A stretch of 64,000 nucleotides of DNA from Oscillospiraceae bacterium (GTDB lineage Bacteria; Bacillota; Clostridia; Oscillospirales; Ruminococcaceae): the NCBI GenBank assembly GCA_014799385.1, contig JAAVIC010000001.1, forward strand, positions 53,414-117,413, read 5' to 3'. A program made the position numbers and the translations under genes. The first letter of the stretch is position 1, and the number at the start of each line of letters is the position of its first letter. This document shows positions 1-8,264 of the stretch, piece after piece. Below the pieces are notes generated by a model, which was not told where the DNA came from, did not search any database, and saw only the letters and a list, made by a program, of their open reading frames with translations.

Positions 1-1117
1 CCGTCTTTACAACGGGGCTTGCCGCGCTTACGGAGTTGATTCCCGTACACATCTGCACCAGGCACATCTCCGCAACGATTTCCCGCTGCTTCACCTTGCC
101 GATTCCGTCCGCGCATTGCCGCAGCAACGTCAGGCAGCGCAGAATCCCCTCAAGCGTGTACATTCCGCAGATACGCTCAACCTCCGCGTACTCATCGGGC
201 AGTGCGGAGAGCAGATCCATCGCCTCGGGAGCGGTTTTATACAGCATTAAATCACGGAAGTGTCCCGAAAGCTCGTCCACAACCGCCGCAATGTCTTTAG
301 AACCTTTGCGCAGCTCCCTCAGCAGCCGAATACAGCCCGCCGTATCCTTATTCGCGACCATCTCCGAAAACGCGAACAAATGCTTATCCTCGGCAACTCC
401 CGCGCAATCGCGAACGATCGCCGCAGTAATGTGCTTGTCCTCGGAAATGCAGCGGTCGAGAATCGACAGCGCGTCACGCATTCCACCGTCCGAAAGCCGC
501 GAAATCAAATCCGCCGCGTCCGCGTCCAGAGCTACGTCCTCTTTTTCCGCGACTTCAAGCAGCCGCGCCGAGCTGTCCGCGATGTTCACGCGCCGAAACT
601 CAAACCTCTGACACCGCGACAAAATCGTTGGCAGCACCTTATGCAGCTCGGTGGTCGCGAGTATGAACTTCACATGGGGCGGAGGCTCTTCAAGCGTTTT
701 AAGCAGCGCGTTGAACGCTTGTGAGGACAGCATATGCACCTCATCTATAATATACACGCGGTATTTGCAGCTTACGGGTGTGTAAGCCACTTCGTCCCGC
801 AGTTGGCGCACATCGTCCACGCCGTTGTTGGAAGCTGCGTCCATCTCCACAATATCGGTGGACGAGCCGTCCAAAATCTCGCGGCAGCGTTCACACTCCA
901 GGCACGGATTTCCGTCACGGGGATTCAGACAATTCACCGCCATCGCGAGGATTTTCGCGCAGGTGGTTTTCCCCGTTCCGCGCGACCCAGTGAACAAATA
1001 CGCGTGACCGGCAGTCCCGGTCTTGACTTGGTTCTTAAGAGTAGTGGTGATATGCTCTTGCGAGATAACATCATCAAACGTCCGCGGACGGTATTTCCGA
1101 TACAACGCAAGATACAT
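1..1117 (-). CDS. dnaX: DNA polymerase III gamma/tau subunit, C-terminus cut by window edge
   Basis: Clamp-loader ATPase that loads the sliding clamp during replication. The 372 readable codons begin MYLALYRKYRPRTFDDV, the family's hallmark start. Walker A (GSRGTGKT) is near residues 44-51, followed by a zinc-binding cysteine cluster (CLNPRDGNPCLECERC), a DEVHMLS Walker B and an SRC sensor motif (LSRCQRF). The tau-type C-terminal domains lie beyond the left edge. I chose the ATG whose first base is at 1117; a GGGTG-type ribosome site precedes it. The open end keeps it out of simple ORF lists. Two palindromic repeats and the SRP RNA gene lie directly upstream, a dnaX/SRP RNA arrangement common in Firmicutes. 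Confidence 0.96.
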   Translation of the reverse strand, partial: MYLALYRKYRPRTFDDVISQEHITTTLKNQVKTGTAGHAYLFTGSRGTGKTTCAKILAMAVNCLNPRDGNPCLECERCREILDGSSTDIVEMDAASNNGVDDVRQLRDEVAYTPVSCKYRVYIIDEVHMLSSQAFNALLKTLEEPPPHVKFILATTELHKVLPTILSRCQRFEFRRVNIADSSARLLEVAEKEDVALDADAADLISRLSDGGMRDALSILDRCISEDKHITAAIVRDCAGVAEDKHLFAFSEMVANKDTAGCIRLLRELRKGSKDIAAVVDELSGHFRDLMLYKTAPEAMDLLSALPDEYAEVERICGMYTLEGILRCLTLLRQCADGIGKVKQREIVAEMCLVQMCTGINSVSAASPVVKT

Positions 1118-1144
1118 AATTTTCACCCCTTATTTTTTAATAGT

Positions 1145-1254
1145 AAATTGCGAATCGCGCAAACGAAAATTGCTTTGCAATTTTCGTTTGTGCTAGCCTG
1201 AGCGTCACGGCACACCGCGAAGCGGTATGCCGTGACGCTCGCTTTCGCAATTTG
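1145..1254 (-). repeat. Palindromic 5'-UTR element, divergent copy, upstream of dnaX
   Basis: Outer arms (AAATTGCGAA at the left, TTCGCAATTT at the right) enclose two inner hairpins: AAACGAAAATTGC/GCAATTTTCGTTT and CGTCACGGCA/TGCCGTGACG, separated by the family linker GCCTGAG. It lies about 30 bases upstream of the dnaX start. It has the same architecture as the copies before guaA, feoB, feoA and others in this window, but different arm sequence. Confidence 0.75.
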
Positions 1255-1266
1255 ATGATTTTAATA

Positions 1267-1359
1267 GCAAATTCAAAACCGCAAAGACGAGCTTTGCTCG
1301 CCTGAGTGCCGTATCACACCGTTTCACGGTGTGATACGGCACTCGCGTTTTGAATTTGC
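1267..1359 (-). repeat. Palindromic 5'-UTR element, canonical copy
   Basis: The outer arms GCAAATTCAAAAC and GTTTTGAATTTGC pair perfectly. Inside are hairpins built on AAGACGAGC/GCTCG and CCGTATCACACCG/CGGTGTGATACGG. It sits in tandem with the divergent copy next to dnaX. A degenerate tail follows to about position 1400. Confidence 0.8.
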
Positions 1360-1493
1360 ACCAGTCACCGTAACGCTGACGAGAATTATAGTAAACTTAA
1401 CGTACTCCGCCACAGTGTTAATTGAGAAATTTCACACGATGTTACAGCGTTTCCCCAGGCAATAAAAATACGCAAAAAATCAATTTACGCACA

Positions 1494-1631
1494 AAAAAAT
1501 GCTCTCGATTATGGGAACAGACTTGCTGCGGCACACAGGGCAATCCGCTTAATGCTGCTCGGTTCCCCGCCTGACATGGTTCACAGCGCTCTGTTGCACA
1601 GGGTCTGCCCCCATAATCGAAAGCATTTGTA
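1494..1631 (-). ncRNA. ffs: Signal recognition particle RNA (small bacterial type)
   Basis: RNA of the SRP that delivers nascent membrane proteins. On the minus strand a long closing helix pairs ATGCTTTCGATTATGGG with CCCATAATCGAGAGCAT. Near its middle is the domain IV signature: ATGTCAGG, a GGGGAACC apical region matching the GGNA tetraloop, and AGCAGCA on the return strand. A run of T follows the helix and fits an intrinsic terminator. The stretch 1118-2150 therefore holds this RNA, three palindromic repeats and the mgtE leader. Exact ends are approximate. Confidence 0.88.
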
Positions 1632-1667
1632 CATTGTTTTGCCGACCATTCGACAAATTATATTTAT

Positions 1668-1696
1668 ATTATACTACACTTTTCCGAAAAAATCAA
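1668..1696 (-). promoter_or_regulatory. Promoter of the SRP RNA gene
   Basis: On the minus strand TTGATT (1696-1691) and TATAAT (1673-1668) are separated by exactly 17 bases. Transcription would start near 1661, just before the SRP RNA. Confidence 0.75.
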
Positions 1697-1746
1697 GGGG
1701 TTTTTGATTTTTTCTTGCATATATCGGAATTTTTTCGCGAAATATA

Positions 1747-1775
1747 TTGACAAAAAGCGGAAAATAGGATATAAT
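1747..1775 (+). promoter_or_regulatory. Consensus sigma-A promoter for the mgtE transcript
   Basis: TTGACA (1747-1752), 17-base spacer, TATAAT (1770-1775): a perfect consensus. It is about 375 bases from the mgtE start codon, so the mRNA has a long untranslated leader. Confidence 0.85.
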
Positions 1776-1845
1776 AGTAGTAGTTGGCTGTTGATAGGCA
1801 CAGTTTGGAACCTATGATTCAGAACAACGCTATGTGATACGACAA

Positions 1846-1914
1846 GCAAATTCAAAACGCGAGCGTTGCCGAGCACTGCAAAGCGGCATTACAAGAGCGT
1901 GGTTTTGAATTTGC
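1846..1914 (+). repeat. Short copy of the palindromic 5'-UTR element in the mgtE leader
   Basis: The arms GCAAATTCAAAACG and GGTTTTGAATTTGC are retained, but the interior is reduced to about 40 bases. The right end runs into CATCAAAATAAGGGG, the same junction seen at other copies where the element meets a Shine-Dalgarno sequence. Confidence 0.75.
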
Positions 1915-2083
1915 CATCAAAATAAGGGGTGAGGAAAGTGGCTAACCAATCAGGCGGTGACAATGCGGGAGTAGGGCGAAGTACGTGCGCTCGGTTATTT
2001 CACGCCATGCGCGGGTTCCGAAGGGTTTGCCGCTTTTCGGGAATGCTCGGCGCGGCTTGATTTAATCGAACATAGCGAGTACT

Positions 2084-2110
2084 CCCCCGCTCCATGGCAG
2101 GGGAATTTTT
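2084..2110 (+). terminator. Intrinsic terminator in the mgtE leader
   Basis: The CCCCC-GC/GC-A-GGGG stem with loop TCCATG, one mismatch, is followed by AATTTTT. It ends about 40 bases before the mgtE start, the usual place for attenuation control. Confidence 0.6.
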
Positions 2111-2150
2111 CGTCCGTTTTTAAGATTATATGAAACGGAGGATCGTATCT

Positions 2151-3590
2151 ATGGAAGATGAAAAGAATACGGAAATTATTGGTCAAGCTGAGGGCGAAGT
2201 CGCCGTAAAGCCCGACTACGAAAGCGAGATCATCGAGATTGTCCGCGGTAATAACACTCCCATCGTTATGCGCAGCAAGCTCGAAAATTACCACGAAAAT
2301 GACATCGCCGAGGTCATTCAGCAGTTGTCGGCGGTCGAGCGGAAGAAACTCTGCCGCGTGTGTACAACAGAAATGTTGTCGCTGGTGTTCGAACACCTTG
2401 ATGAGGAGTTGGCGGCGGCTTACCTGTGCGAGATGGATTTGATGAAAGCGGCGGCTGTTGTCGGCGCGTTGGAAACCGATACAGCCTCGTCTATCCTCCA
2501 CGAGATTGACAAGGAACGCCGCGAGCTGCTTATTGACGCGCTCGAACCCGATACCAAAAAAGAGATTCGCTTGATTGCGTCCTTTGACGATGACGAGATA
2601 GGCAGCCGTATGACAACCAACTGTATCGTTATCCGCGAGAATCTGGACGTTAAGGGCGCTATGAACGAGCTTGTGGCGCAGGCGGAGGAGAATGACAACA
2701 TCTCCACGATTTTTGTCGTGGACGACAGCGAAACGTTCTACGGCGCAATTGACCTGAAAGATCTGATTATCGCACGCAAGGGCGACAGTCTTGAGAGCCT
2801 TATCGTAACTTCGTTCCCGTATGTATACGCAAATGAACAAATCGCGGACTGTATCGAGCGTCTGAAAGACTACTCTGAGGACTCGATTCCCGTGTTGGAC
2901 AATTCCAACAAGCTGCTTGGCGTAATCACCTCGCAGAACGTCATTGAGGTCGTTGATGACGAAATGGGCGAAGATTACGCGAAATTCGCGGGTTTGACCG
3001 CCGAGGAAGATTTACAGGAGCCGCTCTCGCTGTCAATCAAAAAGCGTCTGCCGTGGCTATTGGTGCTGCTCGGTCTGGGACTGATGGTTTCGGGCGTTGT
3101 GGGCGCGTTTGAAAAGGTCGTGGCGCAGCTTACCATTATAATGGCATTCCAGTCGCTGATTCTGGGAATGGCAGGAAATGTCGGAACGCAGTCGCTGGCG
3201 GTTACAATCCGCGTGCTGATGGACGAAAACCTCACCGCCGCGCAAAAACTCCGACTGGTCGGAAAAGAAGTTCGCGCGGGGCTGTGCAACGGCTTGATTC
3301 TCGGAACATTGTCATTCGGACTGGTAGGTCTGTATATCTTCTTTTTCAAAGGTAAGTCGATCGGATTCTCATTTGCGGTATCGGGGTGTATTGGTTGTTC
3401 GATGATGCTGGCAATGCTGATTTCCGGCGCGGTGGGCACACTGATTCCGCTGTTCTTCAAGAAAATAAAAATCGACCCTGCTGTGGCTTCGGGACCGCTT
3501 ATCAGCACGGTAAACGACCTTGTGGCGGTAGTTACCTATTACGGAATGAGCTGGATTCTGCTGATTAACGTGTTTGGATTTACGGGATAA
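2151..3590 (+). CDS. mgtE: Magnesium transporter MgtE
   Basis: Mg2+ channel/transporter of 479 residues in the cytoplasmic membrane. It has the family order: N-terminal superhelical domain (to about residue 135), paired CBS domains (about 140-270) and a C-terminal five-helix membrane domain. The pore-region signature GNVGTQS and a late PLISTVNDL segment are visible. I start at ATG 2151 because GGAGG lies nine bases upstream; an in-frame ATG at 2130 has no ribosome site. The long leader upstream carries an attenuator-like structure, which fits ion-responsive control. The reading is convergent with the dockerin gene that follows. Confidence 0.95.
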   Translation: MEDEKNTEIIGQAEGEVAVKPDYESEIIEIVRGNNTPIVMRSKLENYHENDIAEVIQQLSAVERKKLCRVCTTEMLSLVFEHLDEELAAAYLCEMDLMKAAAVVGALETDTASSILHEIDKERRELLIDALEPDTKKEIRLIASFDDDEIGSRMTTNCIVIRENLDVKGAMNELVAQAEENDNISTIFVVDDSETFYGAIDLKDLIIARKGDSLESLIVTSFPYVYANEQIADCIERLKDYSEDSIPVLDNSNKLLGVITSQNVIEVVDDEMGEDYAKFAGLTAEEDLQEPLSLSIKKRLPWLLVLLGLGLMVSGVVGAFEKVVAQLTIIMAFQSLILGMAGNVGTQSLAVTIRVLMDENLTAAQKLRLVGKEVRAGLCNGLILGTLSFGLVGLYIFFFKGKSIGFSFAVSGCIGCSMMLAMLISGAVGTLIPLFFKKIKIDPAVASGPLISTVNDLVAVVTYYGMSWILLINVFGFTG

Positions 3591-3636
3591 CGGGAGATAT
3601 TGGAAACCGCCGGAAATTTTGCATAATATTAAATCC

Positions 3637-3654
3637 GCTCCGATTGCTCGGAGC
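3637..3654. terminator. Hairpin between convergent mgtE and dockerin gene
   Basis: GCTCCGA TTGC TCGGAGC, a perfect 7-bp stem with a 4-base loop, lies between two converging genes. T-rich sequence follows loosely on both strands. Confidence 0.5.
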
Positions 3655-3661
3655 AGATAAT

Positions 3662-4321
3662 TTATTCAATCCCGACCAAGGACTTCAGAATCGCCGTTGC
3701 GTCTGCGGCGGTCACTTTGCCGTTCTGATCCATATCGGCATTTACGCTGCCCACATAGGAAAGTTCCATTATGCCCGTCAAATGTTTGAGGACTGCTGTT
3801 GCGTCCTCGGCATTCACCCTGCCGTCGCAATTTGCGTCGCCCTTTTTCCAAGTCGGAGTAGGTGTAGGTTCGGGAGTGGGCGTAGGTGTTGGTGTTGGGT
3901 TGGGGGCGGGATTAGGTTCGGAGTTGGGGTCAATTTTATCAAAGCCCACACCAACTTCTACTTTTTCTACGATTGCGTTTACGGGAATTGCAAATGTATA
4001 TTCCATTTTGTTGGTTGAGATGCCGTCATCTGCCTTTCCCCAAAAACAGTATAGTTCTGTGCCACGATGAAATATAGTGAAAAGAACAATATAACAGCCG
4101 GGATCGGGTGTCACGGTTACGGTTACTTCTTCTCCCAAACTGATATTTTCAAGTTTGCTTACATTTATTGTTCCCGATGAGCCCGGTGACATACGGACAT
4201 CGTTAACTTCGATGTCGTATGTGTTCGCCGCGTTTGCCGTTATCGTTGTGCCGAGTGAGCTTGCCGCAACGATTGCCGAAAGAGCGGCTGCCATAATTGA
4301 TTTTTTACCTTTGAATTTCAT
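3662..4321 (-). CDS. Secreted dockerin type I protein, function unknown
   Basis: 219 residues starting MKFKGKKSIMAAAL, chosen because AGGAGGG lies seven bases upstream. A signal peptide ends near TANAA (about residue 33). A central domain of about 100 residues without recognisable enzyme motifs follows, then a Pro-Thr linker (PNPTPTPTPTPEPTPTPT) and a C-terminal dockerin. The dockerin has two Ca-binding repeats, DANCDGRVNAEDATAVLK and NADMDQNGKVTAADATAILK. Dockerins bind cohesins, so the protein probably attaches to a cellulosome-like scaffold outside the cell. A paralogous gene sits directly upstream. The lack of a catalytic domain is unusual among dockerin proteins. Confidence 0.88.
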   Translation of the reverse strand: MKFKGKKSIMAAALSAIVAASSLGTTITANAANTYDIEVNDVRMSPGSSGTINVSKLENISLGEEVTVTVTPDPGCYIVLFTIFHRGTELYCFWGKADDGISTNKMEYTFAIPVNAIVEKVEVGVGFDKIDPNSEPNPAPNPTPTPTPTPEPTPTPTWKKGDANCDGRVNAEDATAVLKHLTGIMELSYVGSVNADMDQNGKVTAADATAILKSLVGIE

Positions 4322-4501
4322 TGTTTTCCCTCCTGTGAAAAAATCGAGTTTAGTTTCTTGCAAATGAGCATTTTCGCAAATTTGCGAATTGAAACCCACT
4401 TTTATTAGACTGCTTTAACGAACAAAACCTCACACAATTTAACGAAACATTTCACGAATGTATGGGGAAAACCATAAACTATTGATACTGCTTTTCCGAG
4501 T

Positions 4502-5056
4502 TTACGGATTGCCGACAAGCAGTTTTAGAATCGCCGTTGCGTCCTCGGCATTCACCCTGCCGTCGCAATTTGCGTCGCCCTTTTTCCAAGTTGGAGCGGG
4601 CTCGGGGTCGGGTGTGATTGGCTCGGGAGGATTTATCGGATTCACCGGAGTGATGGGTTCATCGGGGACAGTGACTACAGTTACAGTCATATTAGAAGTA
4701 ATACCCCTAAAAGTATACGTGTAGCCTCGGACGGGACTACTCGTTCTCGAGGTCTTTGTTTCTCCATTATCATATTTCATAATGACTTTACTGACTTTAT
4801 GTCCCTCATTAGCCCAGACCATTATATTAACCAATTGGCCGAATGTGTAGCTTGATATTTGGTTTCCCTCGGAATCAACAACCGTTACATCCGCATTGCC
4901 GGTGTCGGCTATGTTAATGGAATAGGACTGCTGTCCATCATCGCTTTCGGTGCTGATGTCGGACACATCGGCTGATGCCGCTGTCATTGCCGTGCCGAAT
5001 GTACCCGTTGTGAGAGCCAAAGTCATCACAGCGGCAATTATTTTCTCGAATTTCAT
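4502..5056 (-). CDS. Secreted protein with a half dockerin
   Basis: 184 residues starting MKFEKIIAAVMTLAL, an N-terminal signal peptide. The middle domain contains GHKVSKVIMKY and a Thr/Val-rich strand region. A Pro-rich linker (NPINPPEPITPDPEPAPT) leads to KKGDANCDGRVNAEDATAIL and then the stop, so only the first of the two dockerin repeats is present. About 55 bases of DNA around this repeat (4534-4590) match the neighbouring dockerin gene (3799-3855) almost exactly, indicating a recent duplication or conversion. A half dockerin may not bind a cohesin normally. An upstream ATG at 5140 is less likely because it puts 28 non-signal residues before the signal peptide. Confidence 0.82.
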   Translation of the reverse strand: MKFEKIIAAVMTLALTTGTFGTAMTAASADVSDISTESDDGQQSYSINIADTGNADVTVVDSEGNQISSYTFGQLVNIMVWANEGHKVSKVIMKYDNGETKTSRTSSPVRGYTYTFRGITSNMTVTVVTVPDEPITPVNPINPPEPITPDPEPAPTWKKGDANCDGRVNAEDATAILKLLVGNP

Positions 5057-5234
5057 CGTGATTTCCCCATATCCTCGGAATCTGTCATCTGTGTTTACAT
5101 CTGATATATACAGTGTAACACATCTGTTTCCGTTTGTCAAGTGGATATTGGGGATTAAAATCGTTCTATATCCAAAAATTTTAAGGGGAATTTGTGCATT
5201 TTGTAAAATTTTTCAAAAAATTTCAAAAAACATC

Positions 5235-5263
5235 TAGCAATTTGTGCAAATATCTGTTATAAT
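5235..5263 (+). promoter_or_regulatory. Extended -10 promoter of ppdK
   Basis: TGTTATAATAGTAT at 5255-5268 contains an extended -10 (TGT then TATAAT 5258-5263). The -35 region is weak. The same 14-mer occurs before the BMP lipoprotein gene at 43002-43015. Confidence 0.65.
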
Positions 5264-5366
5264 AGTATACAGATAGTGGGTACGATAAAATGTAACCGCT
5301 AAAATGACGTTTTACTCCGTGCGCACGGAGTATGGCGTTAATTTCAAAATCAGGAGGAATATTCCA

Positions 5367-8006
5367 ATGGCTAAGAAGTATTGTTACATGTTCTCCGAGG
5401 GCGACGCTTCCATGCGTGAGCTGCTCGGCGGCAAGGGCGCGAACCTCGCAGAGATGACCAAGATCGGTCTTCCCGTTCCGCAGGGTTTCACCATCTCGAC
5501 CGAAGCGTGCACTCAGTATTACGAGGACGGCCGCAAGATCAGCGATGAGATCATGGCAGAGGCTATGGCGAACGTTAAGAAGATGGAAGAGATCAACGGC
5601 AAGAAGTTCGGCGACAAGCAGAATCCGCTGCTCGTATCCGTTCGTTCGGGCGCGCGTGCGTCTATGCCGGGTATGATGGATACCATTCTGAACCTCGGTC
5701 TGAATGACGAAGTTGCTGCTGCGATGATCGCGGGCAACCCCGACCCCAAGTTCGAGCGTTTCGTTTACGACTCTTACAGAAGATTTATCCAGATGTTCTC
5801 CGACGTTGTTATGGAAGTCGGCAAGAAGTACTTCGAGAAGCTCATCGATGAGATGAAGGAAAAGAAGGGCGTTAAGTTTGACGTTGAGCTTGACGCTAAC
5901 GACCTCAAGGAGCTTGCTAACCAGTTCAAGGCTGAGTATAAGAAGCAGCTCGGCACGGACTTCCCGTCCGACCCGATCGAGCAGCTCAAGCTCGCTATCG
6001 AAGCTGTATTCCGTTCATGGGACAACCCCCGTGCGAACGTTTACCGCCGCGACAACGACATTCCGTACAGCTGGGGTACAGCCGTAAACGTAATGCCGAT
6101 GGTATTCGGTAACCTGAACGAAGAATCCGGCACAGGTGTTGCGTTCACACGTGACCCCGCTACCGGCGAAAAGAAGCTGATGGGCGAGTTCCTTACCAAC
6201 GCACAGGGCGAGGACGTTGTTGCGGGTGTTCGTACACCTATGCCCATCTCCGAAATGGAGAAGCTGTTCCCCGATGCTTACAGAGAGTTCATCGAGGTTT
6301 GCGGCAAGCTCGAAAACCACTACCACGATATGCAGGATATGGAGTTCACCGTTGAGAACAAGAAGCTCTATATGCTCCAGTGCCGCAACGGTAAGAGAAC
6401 CGCTCCCGCAGCTCTGAAGATCGCTTGCGACCTCGTTGACGAGGGTATGAAGACCGAGGAAGAGGCAGTTGCAATGATCGATCCTCGTAACCTCGACACT
6501 CTGCTCCACCCGCAGTTTGACGCTAAGGCTCTTAAGGCGGCTACTCCCGTTGGCAAGGGCTTGGGCGCGTCCCCCGGAGCAGCTTGCGGTAAGGTTGTAT
6601 TCACCGCTGATGACGCGGTTGAGTGGAACTCCCGCGGCGAAAAGGTTGTTCTGGTTCGTCTGGAAACCTCTCCCGAGGACATCACCGGTATGAAGGCTGC
6701 ACAGGGCATTCTGACCGTTCGCGGCGGTATGACCTCTCACGCTGCCGTTGTAGCGCGCGGTATGGGTACTTGCTGTGTATCCGGCTGCGGCGACATCGCA
6801 ATGGATGAGGAGAACAAGAAGTTCACTCTGGCTGGCAAGGAATACCATGAGGGCGACTGCATCTCCATTGACGGTTCTACCGGTAACATTTATGACGGTC
6901 TTATCCCCACTGTTGACGCGACCATCGCGGGCGAGTTCGGCAGAATTATGGGCTGGGCTGACAAGTTCAGAAAGCTGAAGGTTCGCACCAACGCGGATAC
7001 TCCCGCAGACGCTAAGAAGGCACGCGAGCTGGGCGCAGAGGGTATCGGTCTTTGCCGTACCGAGCATATGTTCTTCGCTGAGGACAGAATCGCGGCATTC
7101 CGCGAGATGATCTGCGCGGATACCCTTGAAGAGCGCGAAAAGGCTCTCGACAAGATCCTTCCGTATCAGCAGGGCGACTTCGAGCAGCTCTATGAGGCTC
7201 TTGAGGGCTGCCCCGTAACTATCCGCTTCCTCGACCCGCCTCTGCACGAGTTCGTTCCCACTGATGAGGCTGACATCAAGAAGCTGGCTGACGCACAGGG
7301 CAAGAGCGTAGAGCAGATCAAGACTATCATCTCCTCTCTGCACGAGTTCAACCCGATGATGGGTCACCGTGGCTGCCGTTTGGCGGTAACTTACCCCGAA
7401 ATCGCAAAGATGCAGACAAGAGCGGTAATCCGCGCGGCTATCAACGTTCAGAAGAAGCATGCTGACTGGAATATCGTTCCCGAGATCATGATTCCGCTGG
7501 TTGGCGAAATCAAGGAGCTGAAGTACGTTAAGGACGTTGTTGTGGCTGTTGCCGATGAGGAAATCAAGGCAGCGGGCAGCAATATGAAGTACGAAGTAGG
7601 TACAATGATCGAGATTCCGCGTGCGGCTCTCACCGCTGATGACATCGCTAAGGAAGCTGAGTTCTTCTGCTTCGGTACAAACGACCTGACTCAGATGACT
7701 TACGGTTTCTCGCGTGATGACGCGGGCAAGTTCCTGAACGCTTACTATGACGCTAAGATCTTCGAGAACGATCCGTTCGCGAAGCTCGACCAGACAGGCG
7801 TCGGCAAGCTGATGGAAATGGCTATCAAGCTCGGCAAGCAGACCAGACCCGATATGCACGTTGGTATCTGCGGCGAGCACGGCGGCGATCCTTCGTCCGT
7901 TGAGTTCTGCCACAAGATAGGTTTGACTTATGTTTCCTGCTCGCCGTTCCGTGTTCCGATCGCAAGACTCGCGGCGGCTCAGGCGGCTATCAAGGATAAG
8001 AAGTAA
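5367..8006 (+). CDS. ppdK: Pyruvate, phosphate dikinase
   Basis: Interconverts pyruvate, ATP and phosphate with PEP, AMP and PPi; in anaerobes it serves PPi-linked glycolysis or PEP synthesis in the cytosol. 879 residues, the normal family length. The ATP-grasp domain is N-terminal (GGKGANLAEM near residue 20; SVRSGARASMPGMMDT near 90). The phosphohistidine loop GGMTSHAAVVARGMGT has its His near residue 458. The C-terminal PEP/pyruvate barrel contains GLCRTEHMFF and GICGEHGGDPSSVEF with the catalytic Cys near 835. I start at ATG 5367 because CAGGAGGAAT lies just upstream; the longer frame from 5304 has none. Codon use is strongly biased, as expected for high expression. Confidence 0.98.
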   Translation: MAKKYCYMFSEGDASMRELLGGKGANLAEMTKIGLPVPQGFTISTEACTQYYEDGRKISDEIMAEAMANVKKMEEINGKKFGDKQNPLLVSVRSGARASMPGMMDTILNLGLNDEVAAAMIAGNPDPKFERFVYDSYRRFIQMFSDVVMEVGKKYFEKLIDEMKEKKGVKFDVELDANDLKELANQFKAEYKKQLGTDFPSDPIEQLKLAIEAVFRSWDNPRANVYRRDNDIPYSWGTAVNVMPMVFGNLNEESGTGVAFTRDPATGEKKLMGEFLTNAQGEDVVAGVRTPMPISEMEKLFPDAYREFIEVCGKLENHYHDMQDMEFTVENKKLYMLQCRNGKRTAPAALKIACDLVDEGMKTEEEAVAMIDPRNLDTLLHPQFDAKALKAATPVGKGLGASPGAACGKVVFTADDAVEWNSRGEKVVLVRLETSPEDITGMKAAQGILTVRGGMTSHAAVVARGMGTCCVSGCGDIAMDEENKKFTLAGKEYHEGDCISIDGSTGNIYDGLIPTVDATIAGEFGRIMGWADKFRKLKVRTNADTPADAKKARELGAEGIGLCRTEHMFFAEDRIAAFREMICADTLEEREKALDKILPYQQGDFEQLYEALEGCPVTIRFLDPPLHEFVPTDEADIKKLADAQGKSVEQIKTIISSLHEFNPMMGHRGCRLAVTYPEIAKMQTRAVIRAAINVQKKHADWNIVPEIMIPLVGEIKELKYVKDVVVAVADEEIKAAGSNMKYEVGTMIEIPRAALTADDIAKEAEFFCFGTNDLTQMTYGFSRDDAGKFLNAYYDAKIFENDPFAKLDQTGVGKLMEMAIKLGKQTRPDMHVGICGEHGGDPSSVEFCHKIGLTYVSCSPFRVPIARLAAAQAAIKDKK

Positions 8007-8043
8007 TCCGATTTTGACGGATATGCTTACTGCATAAACACGA

Positions 8044-8075
8044 ATCCCCTCATCGAAAGATGAGGGGATTTTTGG
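8044..8075 (+). terminator. Intrinsic terminator after ppdK
   Basis: AATCCCCTCATC GAAA GATGAGGGGATT followed by TTT forms a perfect 12-bp stem with a GAAA loop. Confidence 0.9.
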
Positions 8076-8125
8076 TTTTATTATGCTGTTTTCTCCGCCG
8101 AAATTCATTAACCGATGTGTGGAAC

Positions 8126-8138
8126 TTATTCCCACTCG
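8126..8138. other. Left attachment core of island A
   Basis: TTATTCCCACTCG occurs identically at 18803-18815 and, with three substitutions, at the guaA stop codon (29363-29375). I read these as integrase core sites bounding two tandem islands. Confidence 0.72.
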
Positions 8139-8238
8139 CTCCCGACAAACAAATCTTAAACGTATTTGTATAGGTGATTTAGCTTGTGGTATTTATATTA
8201 TCTGTATTATCTATGAGATATAGGCTATCCGATTTTTT

Positions 8239-8256
8239 GTTGCCAAAATGTTGCCA
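8239..8256 (+). repeat. Arm-type repeats, left end of island A
   Basis: GTTGCCA appears twice (8239-8245, 8250-8256). Three copies lie near the other end of the same island (18718-18744). They are likely integrase or excisionase arm-binding sites. Confidence 0.6.
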
Positions 8257-8264
8257 TTACCCCT

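Larger units (their letters stand above)
1782..2110 (+). promoter_or_regulatory. Structured leader of mgtE; probable attenuator or riboswitch
   Basis: The leader between promoter and mgtE contains a first hairpin (ATAGG/CCTAT inside GTTG/CAAC near 1789-1830), a short copy of the palindromic repeat, then a GC-rich segment. GCGGGAGTA at 1965-1973 can pair with TACTCCCCCGC at 2080-2090. The latter also forms the left arm of the terminator at 2084-2103, so two mutually exclusive folds are possible. I do not recognise the M-box or another known riboswitch consensus. A 41-codon reading frame starting GTG at 1939 behind GAGGAA could be a leader peptide. That the leader senses magnesium is only inferred from the downstream gene. 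Confidence 0.55.

Noticed and set aside
1921..2110. M-box or c-di-AMP riboswitch before mgtE
   Set aside because: I could not match conserved strings of either class, so only an unnamed attenuator is reported.
6015..8135. 706-codon open frame antisense to ppdK
   Set aside because: It lies fully opposite a highly conserved, codon-biased gene. It has no recognisable motif or ribosome site and is rich in the residues expected from reversed biased codons. Shadow ORF.
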